NCBI RefSeq assembly: GCF_002140915.1
Contig: NZ_NGKU01000001.1
Span: forward strand, 2,675,166 to 2,739,165
Reading direction: 5' to 3'
DNA length: 64,000 bases
Source: Candidatus Enterococcus testudinis
GTDB taxonomy: Bacteria; Bacillota; Bacilli; Lactobacillales; Enterococcaceae
A program made the position numbers and the translations under genes. Every line of letters begins with the position of its first letter. Position 1 is the first letter of the stretch. The notes under the pieces are model-generated. The model had not been told where the DNA came from, searched no databases, and saw nothing but the letters and a program-made list of their open reading frames with translations. This document shows positions 35,390 to 44,846 of this stretch, piece by piece.

Positions 35390-36103
35390 CTAATTCCGAC
35401 GATTATTCCCAAACAAGATCACCAACCGCAACAATTGCAGTAATGTGGCAACTGCTGCAGCGACATAAGTCAATGCTGCTGCAAAGAGAACCCGTCGTGC
35501 TTGCGGCACTTCTTCTTCTGTCAATAACCCACCATCGGCCAAGATACGGATTGCCCGTTTTGACGCATCAAATTCAACCGGTAATGTTACCAACTGAAAG
35601 ATAAAGGCCAATGAGAAAGCGATCAATCCTAAATTCACTAGAAACGACCCGCGCAATAAAACACCAATCAAAATCAAAGGAATCGAGATCGATGTCCCAA
35701 TGTTGGCGATGGGGACAATTGCATGTCGCAACCGTAAAGGGAAATACCCTTTAGCATCTTGAACAGCGTGTCCACATTCATGGGCTGCGACGCCAATGGC
35801 TGCGACCGATGTTGATTGCGCTGTGGCTTGCGACAAACTCAATGTTTTGTTTCCAGAATTGTAGTTATCCGTCAAATCACCGGCAATTGCTTGGACGCCT
35901 ACATCATGGATTCCTTGGCTCTCCAAAATGAATTGCGCAGCTTTCGTTCCAGTAATATTGTTGCGACTTTTGACTTTGTCAAATTTGTTAAAGGTACTTT
36001 TGACATATGCTGAAGCAGCCATCGAAATGACCATACCGATGATCACTAAAATAAACGTCGGGTCATAAAACCAACCAAAACCATATCCACCCATACCGTA
36101 CAT
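35390..36103 (-). CDS. YugP-type zinc metallopeptidase (membrane)
   Basis: A 237-residue membrane protein of the neutral zinc metallopeptidase family found next to many Firmicute genes (B. subtilis YugP). The catalytic motif is AAHECGHAVQ at about residues 105-115, a HExxH variant. Membrane segments are at about 13-32, 130-150, 155-175 and 210-232. Start region MYGMGGYGFGWFYDPTFIL is Gly/Tyr-rich as in other members. Substrate is unknown; a role in membrane protein quality control is a guess. Confidence 0.88.
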   Translation of the reverse strand: MYGMGGYGFGWFYDPTFILVIIGMVISMAASAYVKSTFNKFDKVKSRNNITGTKAAQFILESQGIHDVGVQAIAGDLTDNYNSGNKTLSLSQATAQSTSVAAIGVAAHECGHAVQDAKGYFPLRLRHAIVPIANIGTSISIPLILIGVLLRGSFLVNLGLIAFSLAFIFQLVTLPVEFDASKRAIRILADGGLLTEEEVPQARRVLFAAALTYVAAAVATLLQLLRLVILFGNNRRN

Positions 36104-36188
36104 AAGCGTATTCCTCCTTTAAATCTCTGACCTTATTTTACCATTAAAGTCGTGAAAAAATGATGAAGATGAAACGAATATTTTGCTT

Positions 36189-36515
36189 TTAACCTTTTTT
36201 TACAAATTCAGATTTCAATTTCATCGCACCAAAGCCATCAATCTTGCAATCGATATTGTGATCGCCTTCTACCAATTTGATATTTTTGACTTTGGTTCCT
36301 TGTTTGATTGCACCAGAGGCACCTTTGACTTTCAGATCTTTGATGACCGTTACTGTGTCACCATCGACTAGCAAGTTGCCATTGGCATCCTTATAGACAG
36401 GTGCTTCTTCTACTTGTTCTTCCCATTCATGTCCGCATTCTGGACAAACATATAAGCCGCGGTCTTCGTAGGTATAGCTTGATTGGCAAGCGGGGCAATG
36501 AGGCATTTGTGTCAT
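36189..36515 (-). CDS. PhnA/YjdM-like zinc-ribbon protein
   Basis: A 108-residue protein with an N-terminal zinc ribbon (CPAC at about 8-11 and CPECGHEW at about 28-35). A compact beta domain follows, with [16 protein letters not shown] and [20 protein letters not shown]. This is the PhnA/YjdM family. Despite the name it is not clearly tied to phosphonate use, and no phosphonate genes are nearby. Length is normal; single gene. Confidence 0.9.
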   Translation of the reverse strand: MTQMPHCPACQSSYTYEDRGLYVCPECGHEWEEQVEEAPVYKDANGNLLVDGDTVTVIKDLKVKGASGAIKQGTKVKNIKLVEGDHNIDCKIDGFGAMKLKSEFVKKG

Positions 36516-36617
36516 GTTGTTGCTCCTTTGATCAGTAATATAGGCAGTGTATCCACCTCAACTCAGCATACCCAAAATTTGCTGCTGGTGCAACTGCGAA
36601 TCGACCATTCTACACGC

Positions 36618-36670
36618 AAAAAAACAGCTGCTTTCAATCGACACACCAGGGCGTCTGCTGAAAGCAGCTG
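36618..36670 (-). terminator. Terminator of the metQNI operon
   Basis: Minus strand: CAGCTGCTTTCA pairs with TGAAAGCAGCTG (12 bp) around a loop of about 22 bases that has GACGC/GTCG pairing inside, then seven T. It lies 45 bases after the metI stop. Confidence 0.88.
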
Positions 36671-36714
36671 ATTTTTGACGGTTCGCATGATCCATGATCT
36701 GATGAACAACGCGT

Positions 36715-37383
36715 TTATTTCGAAAAATGATTGGCACAAGCATCCCCGATCCATTGGATGACTTGGACGATGATTACCAGCAAAATGATCACAAAAATCA
36801 ATATCGCTGTTTCATAGCGATAATAGCCATATTGAATGGCCAAATCGCCAATCCCACCGGCACCAATCGTTCCGACCATAGCGGAGTAGCCTAGCAAACT
36901 GATCAAAGTCAAAACAAAGCCGCGAATCAACGCAGGCAAACTTTCCGGTAAAATCACTTCGCGAATAATCTGACCTGTCGTTGCGCCAGAAGCAATACTT
37001 GCTTCCAATACGCCATAATCGATTTCTGCAAAAGCCGATTCTGCGATCCGCGCATAAAATGGAATGGCCGCAATCGACAGAGCAATAGCACCCCCCGCTG
37101 GTGTATAGGGATCACCGATCAGCAATGCGGAGACCGGAATCAATGTGATCAAGAGAATCAAAAACGGCAGTGAACGAATCGCATTCACTATAAAGTCTGC
37201 CACATGATGCAACACTTTGTTCTTGTAGAATAGTTTACTGCTGACCAAAAAGAGCAGCAAACCGATCAACAAACCGAATAGAACACCGATGATCGCGGAC
37301 GTCCCTACCATAAAACAGGTTTCCCAAAGTGCTTTCGGTAAGTTGGCTTTCAAAATCTCAATCGTTTCAGTCATTGACGTCAC
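36715..37383 (-). CDS. metI: Methionine ABC transporter permease
   Basis: A 222-residue permease with five membrane segments and the ABC-permease EAA loop (LEASIASGATTGQIIREVILPESLPALI). The region RSLPFLILLITLIPVSALLIG is typical of MetI. It overlaps the end of metN by 17 bases. It forms the membrane channel for L- or D-methionine with MetN and MetQ. Confidence 0.94.
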   Translation of the reverse strand: MTSMTETIEILKANLPKALWETCFMVGTSAIIGVLFGLLIGLLLFLVSSKLFYKNKVLHHVADFIVNAIRSLPFLILLITLIPVSALLIGDPYTPAGGAIALSIAAIPFYARIAESAFAEIDYGVLEASIASGATTGQIIREVILPESLPALIRGFVLTLISLLGYSAMVGTIGAGGIGDLAIQYGYYRYETAILIFVIILLVIIVQVIQWIGDACANHFSK

Positions 37384-38392
37384 CTACCTTCCGTAAAGAA
37401 AAGACGTTTTCGCCGATATATGTTCGCGCCTTTTGGACTTCTTCTTCAGGTCCAGTGAGATAGACATACAAGATACCAATCACATCTTGTTGAATATATT
37501 CAATTTTGCCATGAATAATATTCACTGCTACATCATAGGCCTTTGCAACGGTTGAAATCAACGGTTCCAATGTGTATTCTCCTTGATATCTCAATTCCAG
37601 CAACTCACCTTGTGTAAACAGTGCAGCAATTTCATCAGGCAATGTCAGATCCAAATAGCGACCTACTAATTTTTTTGTTATAGGTTGATTGGGTTGACTG
37701 AATAAGCCATATGTTGATTGTTCTTCCACAATCCGCCCGTTTTCCATAACAGCAACGCGGTCAAAAAACTTGCGTGCTACATCCAATTCATGGGTAATAA
37801 AGACAATCGTGATCCCGGTTTGGGCTTTGATCCGTGTCAACAATTGCAAGATTTCTTCGGTTGTTTCGACATCTAGCGCACTGGTAGCTTCGTCGCAGAG
37901 CAAGATCTCGGGCTCATTGGCAATCGCACGGGCAATACCGATACGCTGCTTTTCGCCACCAGACAAATTATTGGGATACGTATGCAATTTATCAGTTAAA
38001 TCTACCATTTCCAATAATTCTTTGATTCGTGCTTCTCGTTTGTCTTTCGGATAATTGCCGGCTTTCAATGCGAAGGCCAAATTATCTTTGATTGTCCGAT
38101 TGTGGATCAAATTGAAATGTTGAAAGATCATGCCGATTTTTTGACGTAATTCCCGCAATGCTTGCCCACGGGCTTTCGTGATGTCCTGTCCATCAATCAA
38201 AATCTGGCCGCTTGAAGGTGCCTGTAATAGATTCAAGGTACGGACGAGGGTGCTTTTCCCCGCCCCGCTCAAACCAACAATGCCGAATACTTCCCCCGTC
38301 TGAACAGAAAAATCAACGTTGTCCACAGCTTTTTTTATTTGCTTGTTCTGTTTGAATTGCACAGATAGCTGTTTTACTTCTATTTTTGCCAT
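37367..38392 (-). CDS. metN: Methionine ABC transporter ATP-binding protein
   Basis: A 341-residue ATPase. Walker A GLSGAGKSTLVR, Q-loop FQHFNL, signature LSGGEKQRIGIARA, Walker B ILLCDEATSALD and the switch His in FITHEL are all present. The C-terminal part from about 265 is the NIL domain, which binds methionine in MetN and inhibits transport when the cell has enough. It starts 12 bases after metQ. Confidence 0.95.
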   Translation of the reverse strand: MAKIEVKQLSVQFKQNKQIKKAVDNVDFSVQTGEVFGIVGLSGAGKSTLVRTLNLLQAPSSGQILIDGQDITKARGQALRELRQKIGMIFQHFNLIHNRTIKDNLAFALKAGNYPKDKREARIKELLEMVDLTDKLHTYPNNLSGGEKQRIGIARAIANEPEILLCDEATSALDVETTEEILQLLTRIKAQTGITIVFITHELDVARKFFDRVAVMENGRIVEEQSTYGLFSQPNQPITKKLVGRYLDLTLPDEIAALFTQGELLELRYQGEYTLEPLISTVAKAYDVAVNIIHGKIEYIQQDVIGILYVYLTGPEEEVQKARTYIGENVFSLRKVGDVND

Positions 38393-38404
38393 AACTGACC
38401 CTTC

Positions 38405-39256
38405 TTACTCAGTCCAGAAATCTGGTTGATTGAAATCTTTGAACGCGGAATCTGCAATTGCATCTTTGAAGTCTTGACTCTCTAATACTTCAGTGACTGC
38501 TTGGGCAAAATCGCTGTCTTTGTCTTCCGTACGCACAACAAAAACATTTTTGTATTCTTCTTTCAATGATTCTAACGCCAACGCATCTGCTGGGTCTAAT
38601 GACGCAGCCCAAGCAAAGTTTCCTGGTACCAACGCCAAATCGACTGTATCTAACGAACGCGCCAATTGAGCGGCATCCAATTCTTTAAATGTTAAGTTCT
38701 TAGGATTTTCTTTGATATCTGCAACCGTTGCTTTTGTTTCATCGATGTCATCGGCAATCGTGATCAAATCATTGGCTGCTAATAATTGCAATGTCCGTGC
38801 CAAGTTTGACGCATCATTGGCGATCGACACTGTTGCACCATCTGCTAAATCATCCAAACTTGTCAATGTGTTTGAATAGATCCCCATACCGAGTGTTGGT
38901 ACTTTTTGTAATGCAGTCAAATCCAACCCGTTGTCTGCTGAAAATTTTTCCAGATACGCGGTATGTTGAAAGAGATTGGCATCGATTTGTCCATTGGCCA
39001 ATGCATTATTCGGTTGAATATAGTCATTAAACACTTTTGTCGTTAATTCATAGCCTTTATCTGCTAATAACGGTGAGATAACATCCGTCACCATATCACC
39101 ATAAGGACCAGGTGCTACACCCACAACTTTCTCTTCTAATGCTGCTGTACTACTGGACGCTTGGGTATCACTGGTGCTGCTGTTCCCGCAAGCTGCCAAA
39201 GAGAACAAGACGGCCGCTGCCGCCAAACCAACTGTCAATTTTTTTAAACCTAACAT
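38405..39256 (-). CDS. metQ: Methionine-binding lipoprotein
   Basis: A 283-residue substrate-binding lipoprotein (NlpA family). The signal peptide ends in the lipobox LFSLAAC, followed by a Ser/Thr linker. Family blocks are VVGVAPGPYGDM, YELTTKVFNDYIQPN, ALANGQIDANLFQHTAYL and SIANDASNLARTLQLL. First gene of the operon and directly after a T-box leader. Start at 39256 has AAGGGGG upstream. Confidence 0.94.
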   Translation of the reverse strand: MLGLKKLTVGLAAAAVLFSLAACGNSSTSDTQASSSTAALEEKVVGVAPGPYGDMVTDVISPLLADKGYELTTKVFNDYIQPNNALANGQIDANLFQHTAYLEKFSADNGLDLTALQKVPTLGMGIYSNTLTSLDDLADGATVSIANDASNLARTLQLLAANDLITIADDIDETKATVADIKENPKNLTFKELDAAQLARSLDTVDLALVPGNFAWAASLDPADALALESLKEEYKNVFVVRTEDKDSDFAQAVTEVLESQDFKDAIADSAFKDFNQPDFWTE

Positions 39257-39543
39257 TTACATTTCCCCCTTTTTAAATAAAAAAAGTCCTCTCCCCGTAT
39301 TATAGGGAAAGGACGAAACAACCAAGTTCGTGGTACCACCTTTATTCGTTGATCAACATCAACCTTATCAGTTCACTGATTTGCTGTAACGGGCAACCCG
39401 TTGCACGCTTGTATCTAAGATACTCACGTCCAAACGCTCCAAGACCATCTTCAATCACCTGCTTGCGCTCTTTCTCACCATCCGAGCTCTCTGAAACAAG
39501 CACAATCGATCTACTTTTCTTATCATTGCGTGTTTTTTAATTG
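39257..39543 (-). promoter_or_regulatory. T-box riboswitch leader, probably methionine-responsive
   Basis: About 290 bases of leader before metQ. On the minus strand the T-box sequence AAAGGTGGTACCACG lies at about 39328-39342. A terminator follows: GTCC...GGAC stem at 39286-39314 and a seven-T run at about 39279-39285. The T-box pairs with the NCCA end of uncharged tRNA. The 5' part forms a long stem I, and an ATG in the context GAAGATGGTC on its 3' side could be the Met specifier. Uncharged tRNA-Met would then turn on the importer. T-box identity is clear; the specifier is inferred. Confidence 0.9.
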
Positions 39544-39549
39544 TGCTTA

Positions 39550-39578
39550 ACTATACGATATGGAGCTTTGCTTGTCAA
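39550..39578 (-). promoter_or_regulatory. metQNI promoter
   Basis: Minus strand: -35 TTGACA (39573-39578), 17-base spacer, -10 TATAGT (39550-39555). Start of transcription is expected near 39543, just before the T-box leader. Confidence 0.85.
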
Positions 39579-39626
39579 TCTTTTTTTCATGAAAATCCAA
39601 TTGATTTGCAAGAGATTTCACTGCGT

Positions 39627-40457
39627 TTATAGATGCAAATTCTCATCTAAGATCAAGCCTTCTGACACCATGATGGCATCGCCAATCAACTCAAGATCGT
39701 TGTGATCAACGACCACTGTCAGTTCACCGCCAAGAACATGCAACACAACATTGGCCGCTGCTTTTCCTTGGTGATGTGACACTGCGAAGGCCGTTGCGCC
39801 AGAACCAGTCCCGCATGCAAAGGTAAAGTCTTCCACCCCACGTTCAAAGGTTCTGACTACCAAGTCACCATTTGCCTCTTCATCATAGAAGTTGACATTG
39901 GCCCCTTTTGGAAATACCTCCCAATGTCGTATCGCTTTTGCCACATCCGTCAGTTCACTTAATGGTATATCAGCTAATCCAGGATAACGCACTACTGCAT
40001 GGGGAATACCTGGATCCCCTAATTCAACATAATCTAAGGTCGTGACCTCTGTACCAGGAAATACTTGATTAAAACGGGTGACTGTTGGCGGATTTAGCAT
40101 CACTTTGTATTCTTTCTGAGCTAACCGCCAAGCCGGTACATCTCCGGCGACAGTTTCAATCGTCATCGCTTCACCAGCAATTTGATTTTCATAGGCATAA
40201 CGGGCAATACACCGCGCGCCATTGCCGCACATCTCAGCCTCCGTACCATCGGCGTTGTAAAAACGCATGCGAAAATCTGCAGTACCTTCCGGATAATCAA
40301 CAGCCATTACCGCATCAGCCCCGATTGAGAACTTGTGCTGACAGGTTTGGATCGCTAAGGCTGAAAGTTGCGCATGGGTCAGTTTCAATTGGCGATTATC
40401 GATCACAATGAAATCATTGGCAGCCCCTTGCATTTTGGTATAAGGAATGTTCATCAT
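39627..40457 (-). CDS. dapF: Diaminopimelate epimerase
   Basis: A 276-residue epimerase that turns L,L-diaminopimelate into the meso form used in peptidoglycan and by LysA. The two active-site Cys lie in MCGNGARC and ACGTGSGA. The start MNIPYTKMQGAANDFIVID is typical; an AGGTG site precedes the ATG at 40457. It lies 40 bases after lysA in the same direction, so it is the last gene of a lysine/DAP operon. Confidence 0.95.
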   Translation of the reverse strand: MMNIPYTKMQGAANDFIVIDNRQLKLTHAQLSALAIQTCQHKFSIGADAVMAVDYPEGTADFRMRFYNADGTEAEMCGNGARCIARYAYENQIAGEAMTIETVAGDVPAWRLAQKEYKVMLNPPTVTRFNQVFPGTEVTTLDYVELGDPGIPHAVVRYPGLADIPLSELTDVAKAIRHWEVFPKGANVNFYDEEANGDLVVRTFERGVEDFTFACGTGSGATAFAVSHHQGKAAANVVLHVLGGELTVVVDHNDLELIGDAIMVSEGLILDENLHL

Positions 40458-40497
40458 TTGTTCACCTGCTCTCTTTTTTTAGGAAAGATCGAGTGAT

Positions 40498-41799
40498 TTA
40501 CTTTGCTAAAAACGAAGGAATCACTTCATTTTGGATCATTTGCTGATACGTTTGGCGTTTTACAGCCAATTCTGCTTGGCCGTCTTCCACAAATACAACA
40601 GCTGGAATCTGTAAATTGTTATAATTACTGGCCATTGAATACCCATACGCCCCAGTCGCAAATGTCGCAAATATATCGCCAGTTTCAACTGGCGGTAAAG
40701 CCAAGTCTTTTACCAAGATATCGGTGCTTTCACAGGCCTTACCAGAAATCGTGATGGTTTCTGTTGCCGCTTCGCTGGCGCGATTGGCTAATATGCCAGT
40801 ATAGCTTGCTTGGTACAATCCAGGACGAATATTGTCTGTCATGCCGCCATCGATACTAGCGTAAGTCCGAATACCTGGCAGCGTTTTGATACTGCCGATC
40901 GTATGCAAACTGATCCCTGCCTCTGCAACGATGCTGCGACCAGGTTCAATAACGATCGTTGGTCGTTCTTGGTCGTGTTGCTGATAAAAATCATTGATTT
41001 TTTGCATCACAGGATCAAGGAAGAATTGATAGGGTTGGCGTACATCTGTATCCGTATAACGAACGCCAAAACCACCACCAACATTCAACTCTTTGATCCA
41101 ATAAGAAAAACGCTCATAGATTTGTTGGACTAATTGCAATGCTGCATCTGTTGCGCTTAAGTGAGATTGATTGTCCGACAACTGGCTGCCCACATGGAAA
41201 TGCAACCCATAAAAATCGAGCTCTGGTGCTTCAATGACTTCTGCTATCAGCGGAAACAAAATTTCTTCATCCAATGGAATACCAAATTTTGAATCTTTTT
41301 GGCCAGTAGAAATAAATTGATGCGTCTGAACTGAAACTTCTGGTGTGATCCGCAACATGATTTTGGCCACTTGATTTGTTTCTTGGCAGATTGCTCGAAT
41401 CAAACCGATTTCTTGAATACCGTCTACAATGATCCGGCCAACGCCATAATCGATGGCTTCAGTCAGTTCTTCGATGGATTTGTTGTTCCCATTGAACTCG
41501 ATATGTTCAGCTGTAAATCCTGCTTGGATCGCTGTATACAACTCGCCACCACTGACAACATCTAATGATAACCCTTCAGCTTCAATAATACGCAGCATAG
41601 CTGTTGTGCAAAATGCTTTGGCTGCATATGCTGCCCGGGTGTGAGGATAGCGATCTAAAAATGCAGCATGAATCTTGCGGCATTCTTCTCGAATCTCAGA
41701 AACGGAATACACGTACAATGGCGTGCCAAATTTTTGTGCCAGCGAAACAGTGTCGACACCGTCTATAAACAGATGGTTCTCTTTGATTTCTTTCGTCAT
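40498..41799 (-). CDS. lysA: Diaminopimelate decarboxylase
   Basis: A 433-residue PLP enzyme, fold type III, making L-lysine from meso-DAP. The PLP lysine is in AAYAAKAF. Other motifs are LDVVSGGEL, FHVGSQ, LNVGGGFGVRY, EPGRSIVAEAG and the ACESTDIL stretch with the active-site Cys. Its start overlaps the deacetylase stop by four bases. Confidence 0.96.
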   Translation of the reverse strand: MTKEIKENHLFIDGVDTVSLAQKFGTPLYVYSVSEIREECRKIHAAFLDRYPHTRAAYAAKAFCTTAMLRIIEAEGLSLDVVSGGELYTAIQAGFTAEHIEFNGNNKSIEELTEAIDYGVGRIIVDGIQEIGLIRAICQETNQVAKIMLRITPEVSVQTHQFISTGQKDSKFGIPLDEEILFPLIAEVIEAPELDFYGLHFHVGSQLSDNQSHLSATDAALQLVQQIYERFSYWIKELNVGGGFGVRYTDTDVRQPYQFFLDPVMQKINDFYQQHDQERPTIVIEPGRSIVAEAGISLHTIGSIKTLPGIRTYASIDGGMTDNIRPGLYQASYTGILANRASEAATETITISGKACESTDILVKDLALPPVETGDIFATFATGAYGYSMASNYNNLQIPAVVFVEDGQAELAVKRQTYQQMIQNEVIPSFLAK

Positions 41800-42968
41800 T
41801 CTGCAGCTCCTTTTGTGTCATTCAGTGCAGGGATCAATCGGACATAGCACTCGATTCCTTGCAAGAGATTTTTTTCATCAAAATTCATTTTATTGCTGTG
41901 TAAAGGATAAGTATAGCCTTTGTCTTCATTACGAATTCCTACAAAAAAGAAGACACCGGGAATTTCTTTTTGATACATCGAGAAATCTTCTGCCAACATA
42001 TAAGGCGGTGTTTCAAGATAACTGTCTCCCACGACCTCAGCCAGAATATCCACCATCTCTGTATCATTATCCACCACTCGATAGAGGTGTTGGAAGTCTA
42101 CTTCTGCGCGACAACCATAGCCTTTTGCGATTTCTTCTGCCAATACAGTGATCCGTTGTGTCATTGTTTCATAAATCTCATCTTCAAAGGCCCGCATCGT
42201 TCCGTTCAACACGACTTTTCCAGGGATGATGTTTTCAGCATCACCACCGTGAATTTTGCCAAACGTGATGACACCAGACGACAGCGGACTGATATTCCGC
42301 GAAATCACAGAATGTAATCCTTGGATCACAGCGGCAGCCGCCAAAATCGCATCACTGCCTTGTTGCGGCTGAGCACCATGTGCGCTGGCACCATGGATCG
42401 TGATATTGATTTCACCATTACGGGCCATCATTGGTCCTTTGCGACAAGCAATCACACCTTCAGGAAAATCTGGAAAGACATGCAGACCGACAATTTTCTC
42501 AACAGCAAAGTCTCGCAAAACGCCTTCATCGATCAGTAATTGGGCACCACCAGGTCCTTCTTCCGCTGGTTGGAAAATCAAAACGATCGTCCCTTGGATC
42601 GCTTCAGGGTGGTTGGCTAAATATTTAGCAAATCCTAACATCGTCGCCATATGGCCATCATGGCCGCAAGCATGCATTCGCCCTTCGTGGGTCGAAGCAA
42701 AATCAATACCGGTTTCTTCCTTTATCGGCAATCCATCGATATCGGTGCGAAAGGCCAATGTTTTACCCGGGACATCACTGCGAAATACAACAACTAGCCC
42801 GGTTTCTAATATCGGATAGATCTCATTGATCCCAAAAGATTGCAACTGACGTAGCAAGTATTCTTTTGTCTTGAATTCGGTCAGTCCTAATTCGGGGATT
42901 TGATGTAATGCACGACGAAATCGAATCACATCTTCGGTTAAATCTTTGACAGCTTGAGATACTTGCAT
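41796..42968 (-). CDS. N-acetyldiaminopimelate deacetylase (M20 family)
   Basis: A 390-residue M20 amidohydrolase. Metal-binding motifs are MHACGHDGHMA, QPAEEGPGGA and ADEFS-like LAEDFSMYQ; RRALHQIPELGLTEF near the N-terminus is typical. The family includes many amino-acid N-acyl hydrolases. Here the neighbours lysA, dapF and an acetylase-type dapH make N-acetyl-L,L-DAP deacetylase (B. subtilis YkuR role) by far the best assignment. It starts the leftward DAP operon. Confidence 0.88.
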   Translation of the reverse strand: MQVSQAVKDLTEDVIRFRRALHQIPELGLTEFKTKEYLLRQLQSFGINEIYPILETGLVVVFRSDVPGKTLAFRTDIDGLPIKEETGIDFASTHEGRMHACGHDGHMATMLGFAKYLANHPEAIQGTIVLIFQPAEEGPGGAQLLIDEGVLRDFAVEKIVGLHVFPDFPEGVIACRKGPMMARNGEINITIHGASAHGAQPQQGSDAILAAAAVIQGLHSVISRNISPLSSGVITFGKIHGGDAENIIPGKVVLNGTMRAFEDEIYETMTQRITVLAEEIAKGYGCRAEVDFQHLYRVVDNDTEMVDILAEVVGDSYLETPPYMLAEDFSMYQKEIPGVFFFVGIRNEDKGYTYPLHSNKMNFDEKNLLQGIECYVRLIPALNDTKGAAE

Positions 42969-43184
42969 CTAATAAACACCTTTCTTTCATTCCATTCATT
43001 TATTCGTAAAAGTGACTGGATATCCAGTTTTTCATGGTTTTTCATTGATATTGGTTAATATTATAGTATATAATTCGAATAATCTATAGATAAATTGTCT
43101 AAATTTTTCGATTTTTATTCAAACTTTTCTGTTACACTTATCTTATAGAAAAAAAATAAATTGGTTGAAAGGATGTGTCGTATT

Positions 43185-44066
43185 TTGACAATATTCAAAG
43201 GTTCTGGCGTTGCATTGATTACCCCTATGCTTCAAGATGGTTCGGTGGATTTCGATAAGTTGAAGGAGTTGGCGGAATGGCATGTGCAGCAAGGAACTGA
43301 TGCGATTATTGCTTGTGGTACAACCGGTGAAGCCTCTACACTTGATGATGAAGAACATATTGCTGTGATTGAGGCTGTCGTCAAACAAGTGGCCGGCAGA
43401 ATACCCGTTATCGGTGGCACTGGTTCAAACAATACCCAACATGGGATCCACCTTTCACAAGAAGCACAACGTGTCGGTGCTGACGCCCTATTGGTTGTTA
43501 CACCTTATTACAACAAAGCAACCAAAAGAAGTTTAGTGGCCCATTATGAAGCAATCTGCCAAAGTGTAGACTTACCAGTGATCCTTTATTCAGTTGCTTC
43601 TCGTACAGGATTGAATCTGACACCTGATGCAGTGGCTGAACTGAAAAAAATTCCCAATATCAAAGGCATCAAAGAAGCCAGCGGCGATATTTCGCAAATT
43701 GCTGAAATTGCCCGCTTAGCGGATGAAGATTTTGCCGTTTACTCTGGCAACGATGATCAAGTGACCCCCATTCTTGCCCTCGGCGGTGCCGGTGTCATTT
43801 CAACGATTGCCAACATCGCACCTAAACAAACAGCAACGATGGTGGCTGATTTCTTACAGGGTGACATCCAACCAGCGATCAAAGAACAATTGAAACAAAA
43901 ACCGTTGATCGATGCGATTTTTAGCGAAGTTAACCCCGTACCGATCAAAGCCGCCGTATCCTTGCTTGGAAAATGCGACTTGCATTATCGCTTGCCGTTG
44001 GGCATGCCCGAAGATGCAACATTGGTGCATTTAGAAGAAGAAATGACTGCATATGGTTTGCTTTAA
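43185..44066 (+). CDS. dapA: 4-hydroxy-tetrahydrodipicolinate synthase
   Basis: The first enzyme of the lysine branch, joining aspartate semialdehyde and pyruvate. About 293 residues if it starts at the TTG at 43185. That start gives the usual N-terminus (TIFKGSGVALITPM) and has GAAAGGATG about ten bases upstream; the frame opens at 43161, and an ATG at 43173 sits too close to that site. Motifs: GTTGEASTL, the Tyr in TPYYNK, and the Schiff-base Lys in IKGIKEASGD. The 216-base divergent gap to the deacetylase operon shows no lysine riboswitch. First gene of dapA-dapB-dapH. Confidence 0.94.
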   Translation: MTIFKGSGVALITPMLQDGSVDFDKLKELAEWHVQQGTDAIIACGTTGEASTLDDEEHIAVIEAVVKQVAGRIPVIGGTGSNNTQHGIHLSQEAQRVGADALLVVTPYYNKATKRSLVAHYEAICQSVDLPVILYSVASRTGLNLTPDAVAELKKIPNIKGIKEASGDISQIAEIARLADEDFAVYSGNDDQVTPILALGGAGVISTIANIAPKQTATMVADFLQGDIQPAIKEQLKQKPLIDAIFSEVNPVPIKAAVSLLGKCDLHYRLPLGMPEDATLVHLEEEMTAYGLL

Positions 44067-44078
44067 GGAGGCGACATA

Positions 44079-44834
44079 GTGAAACAAGTATTATTAAGCG
44101 GTGCAAATGGCCGCATGGGGCAAGTCTTGCAAAAGTTGATTGCACAACAGCCAGATCTTGAAGTAGCGGCAGGTTTAGACCGCCAAGAAGACCGCAGCGG
44201 TTCTTTTCCGATTTACGATTCAGCTGACGCTATCAAAGAAACGGTGGATGTGGTCATCGATTTTTCTCATTACAGCAATGTGCCCGATCTATTGAACTAT
44301 TGTGTGGCACAACAACTGCCAATCGTAGTCGCAACAACGGGATTGACGGAAGAAACGCAAATGATGCTGCCAGTAGCAGCCAAAGTGATTCCTGTCTTTT
44401 ATTCAGCGAATATGTCATTGGGTATCAATATTTTGATCAAAGCATTGCAATCTATCACACCTGCATTGGAAGCCGATTTCGATATTGAGATCATCGAGAA
44501 ACATCACAATCAAAAATTAGATGCCCCGAGTGGTACAGCGTTATTGTTGGCAGACAGCATCAATGACAGTTGCGACACCAAGAAAGACTATTTATACGTT
44601 CGATCCGGTAGTGATTTGACCAACGATCGTGGCCAAATGGGTATCCACGCAGTACGCGGTGGCACGATTCCTGGTGAGCATACCGTGATCTACGCGGGAC
44701 AAGACGAGATCATCGAATTAACACACACAGCCCTTTCCCGCGACATCTTTGCCAATGGTGCATTAAAAGCTGCACTCTTTTTGGCTGACCAGGCGCCTGG
44801 TCTTTATTCTATGCAAAATCTACTTGATAAGTAA
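44079..44834 (+). CDS. dapB: 4-hydroxy-tetrahydrodipicolinate reductase
   Basis: A 251-residue reductase from a GTG at 44079 with AAGGAGG upstream. NAD(P)-binding GANGRMGQVLQ at the N-terminus, VIDFSH, ATTGL, and the substrate motif EKHHNQKLDAPSGTAL with the catalytic His/Lys. It lies 12 bases after dapA. Confidence 0.96.
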   Translation: MKQVLLSGANGRMGQVLQKLIAQQPDLEVAAGLDRQEDRSGSFPIYDSADAIKETVDVVIDFSHYSNVPDLLNYCVAQQLPIVVATTGLTEETQMMLPVAAKVIPVFYSANMSLGINILIKALQSITPALEADFDIEIIEKHHNQKLDAPSGTALLLADSINDSCDTKKDYLYVRSGSDLTNDRGQMGIHAVRGGTIPGEHTVIYAGQDEIIELTHTALSRDIFANGALKAALFLADQAPGLYSMQNLLDK

Positions 44835-44846
44835 AGGTGGTATCTT

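Noticed and set aside
42969-43184. Lysine riboswitch before dapA or the deacetylase gene
   Set aside because: The gap is short and AT-rich, and I could not find the conserved L-box elements on either strand.
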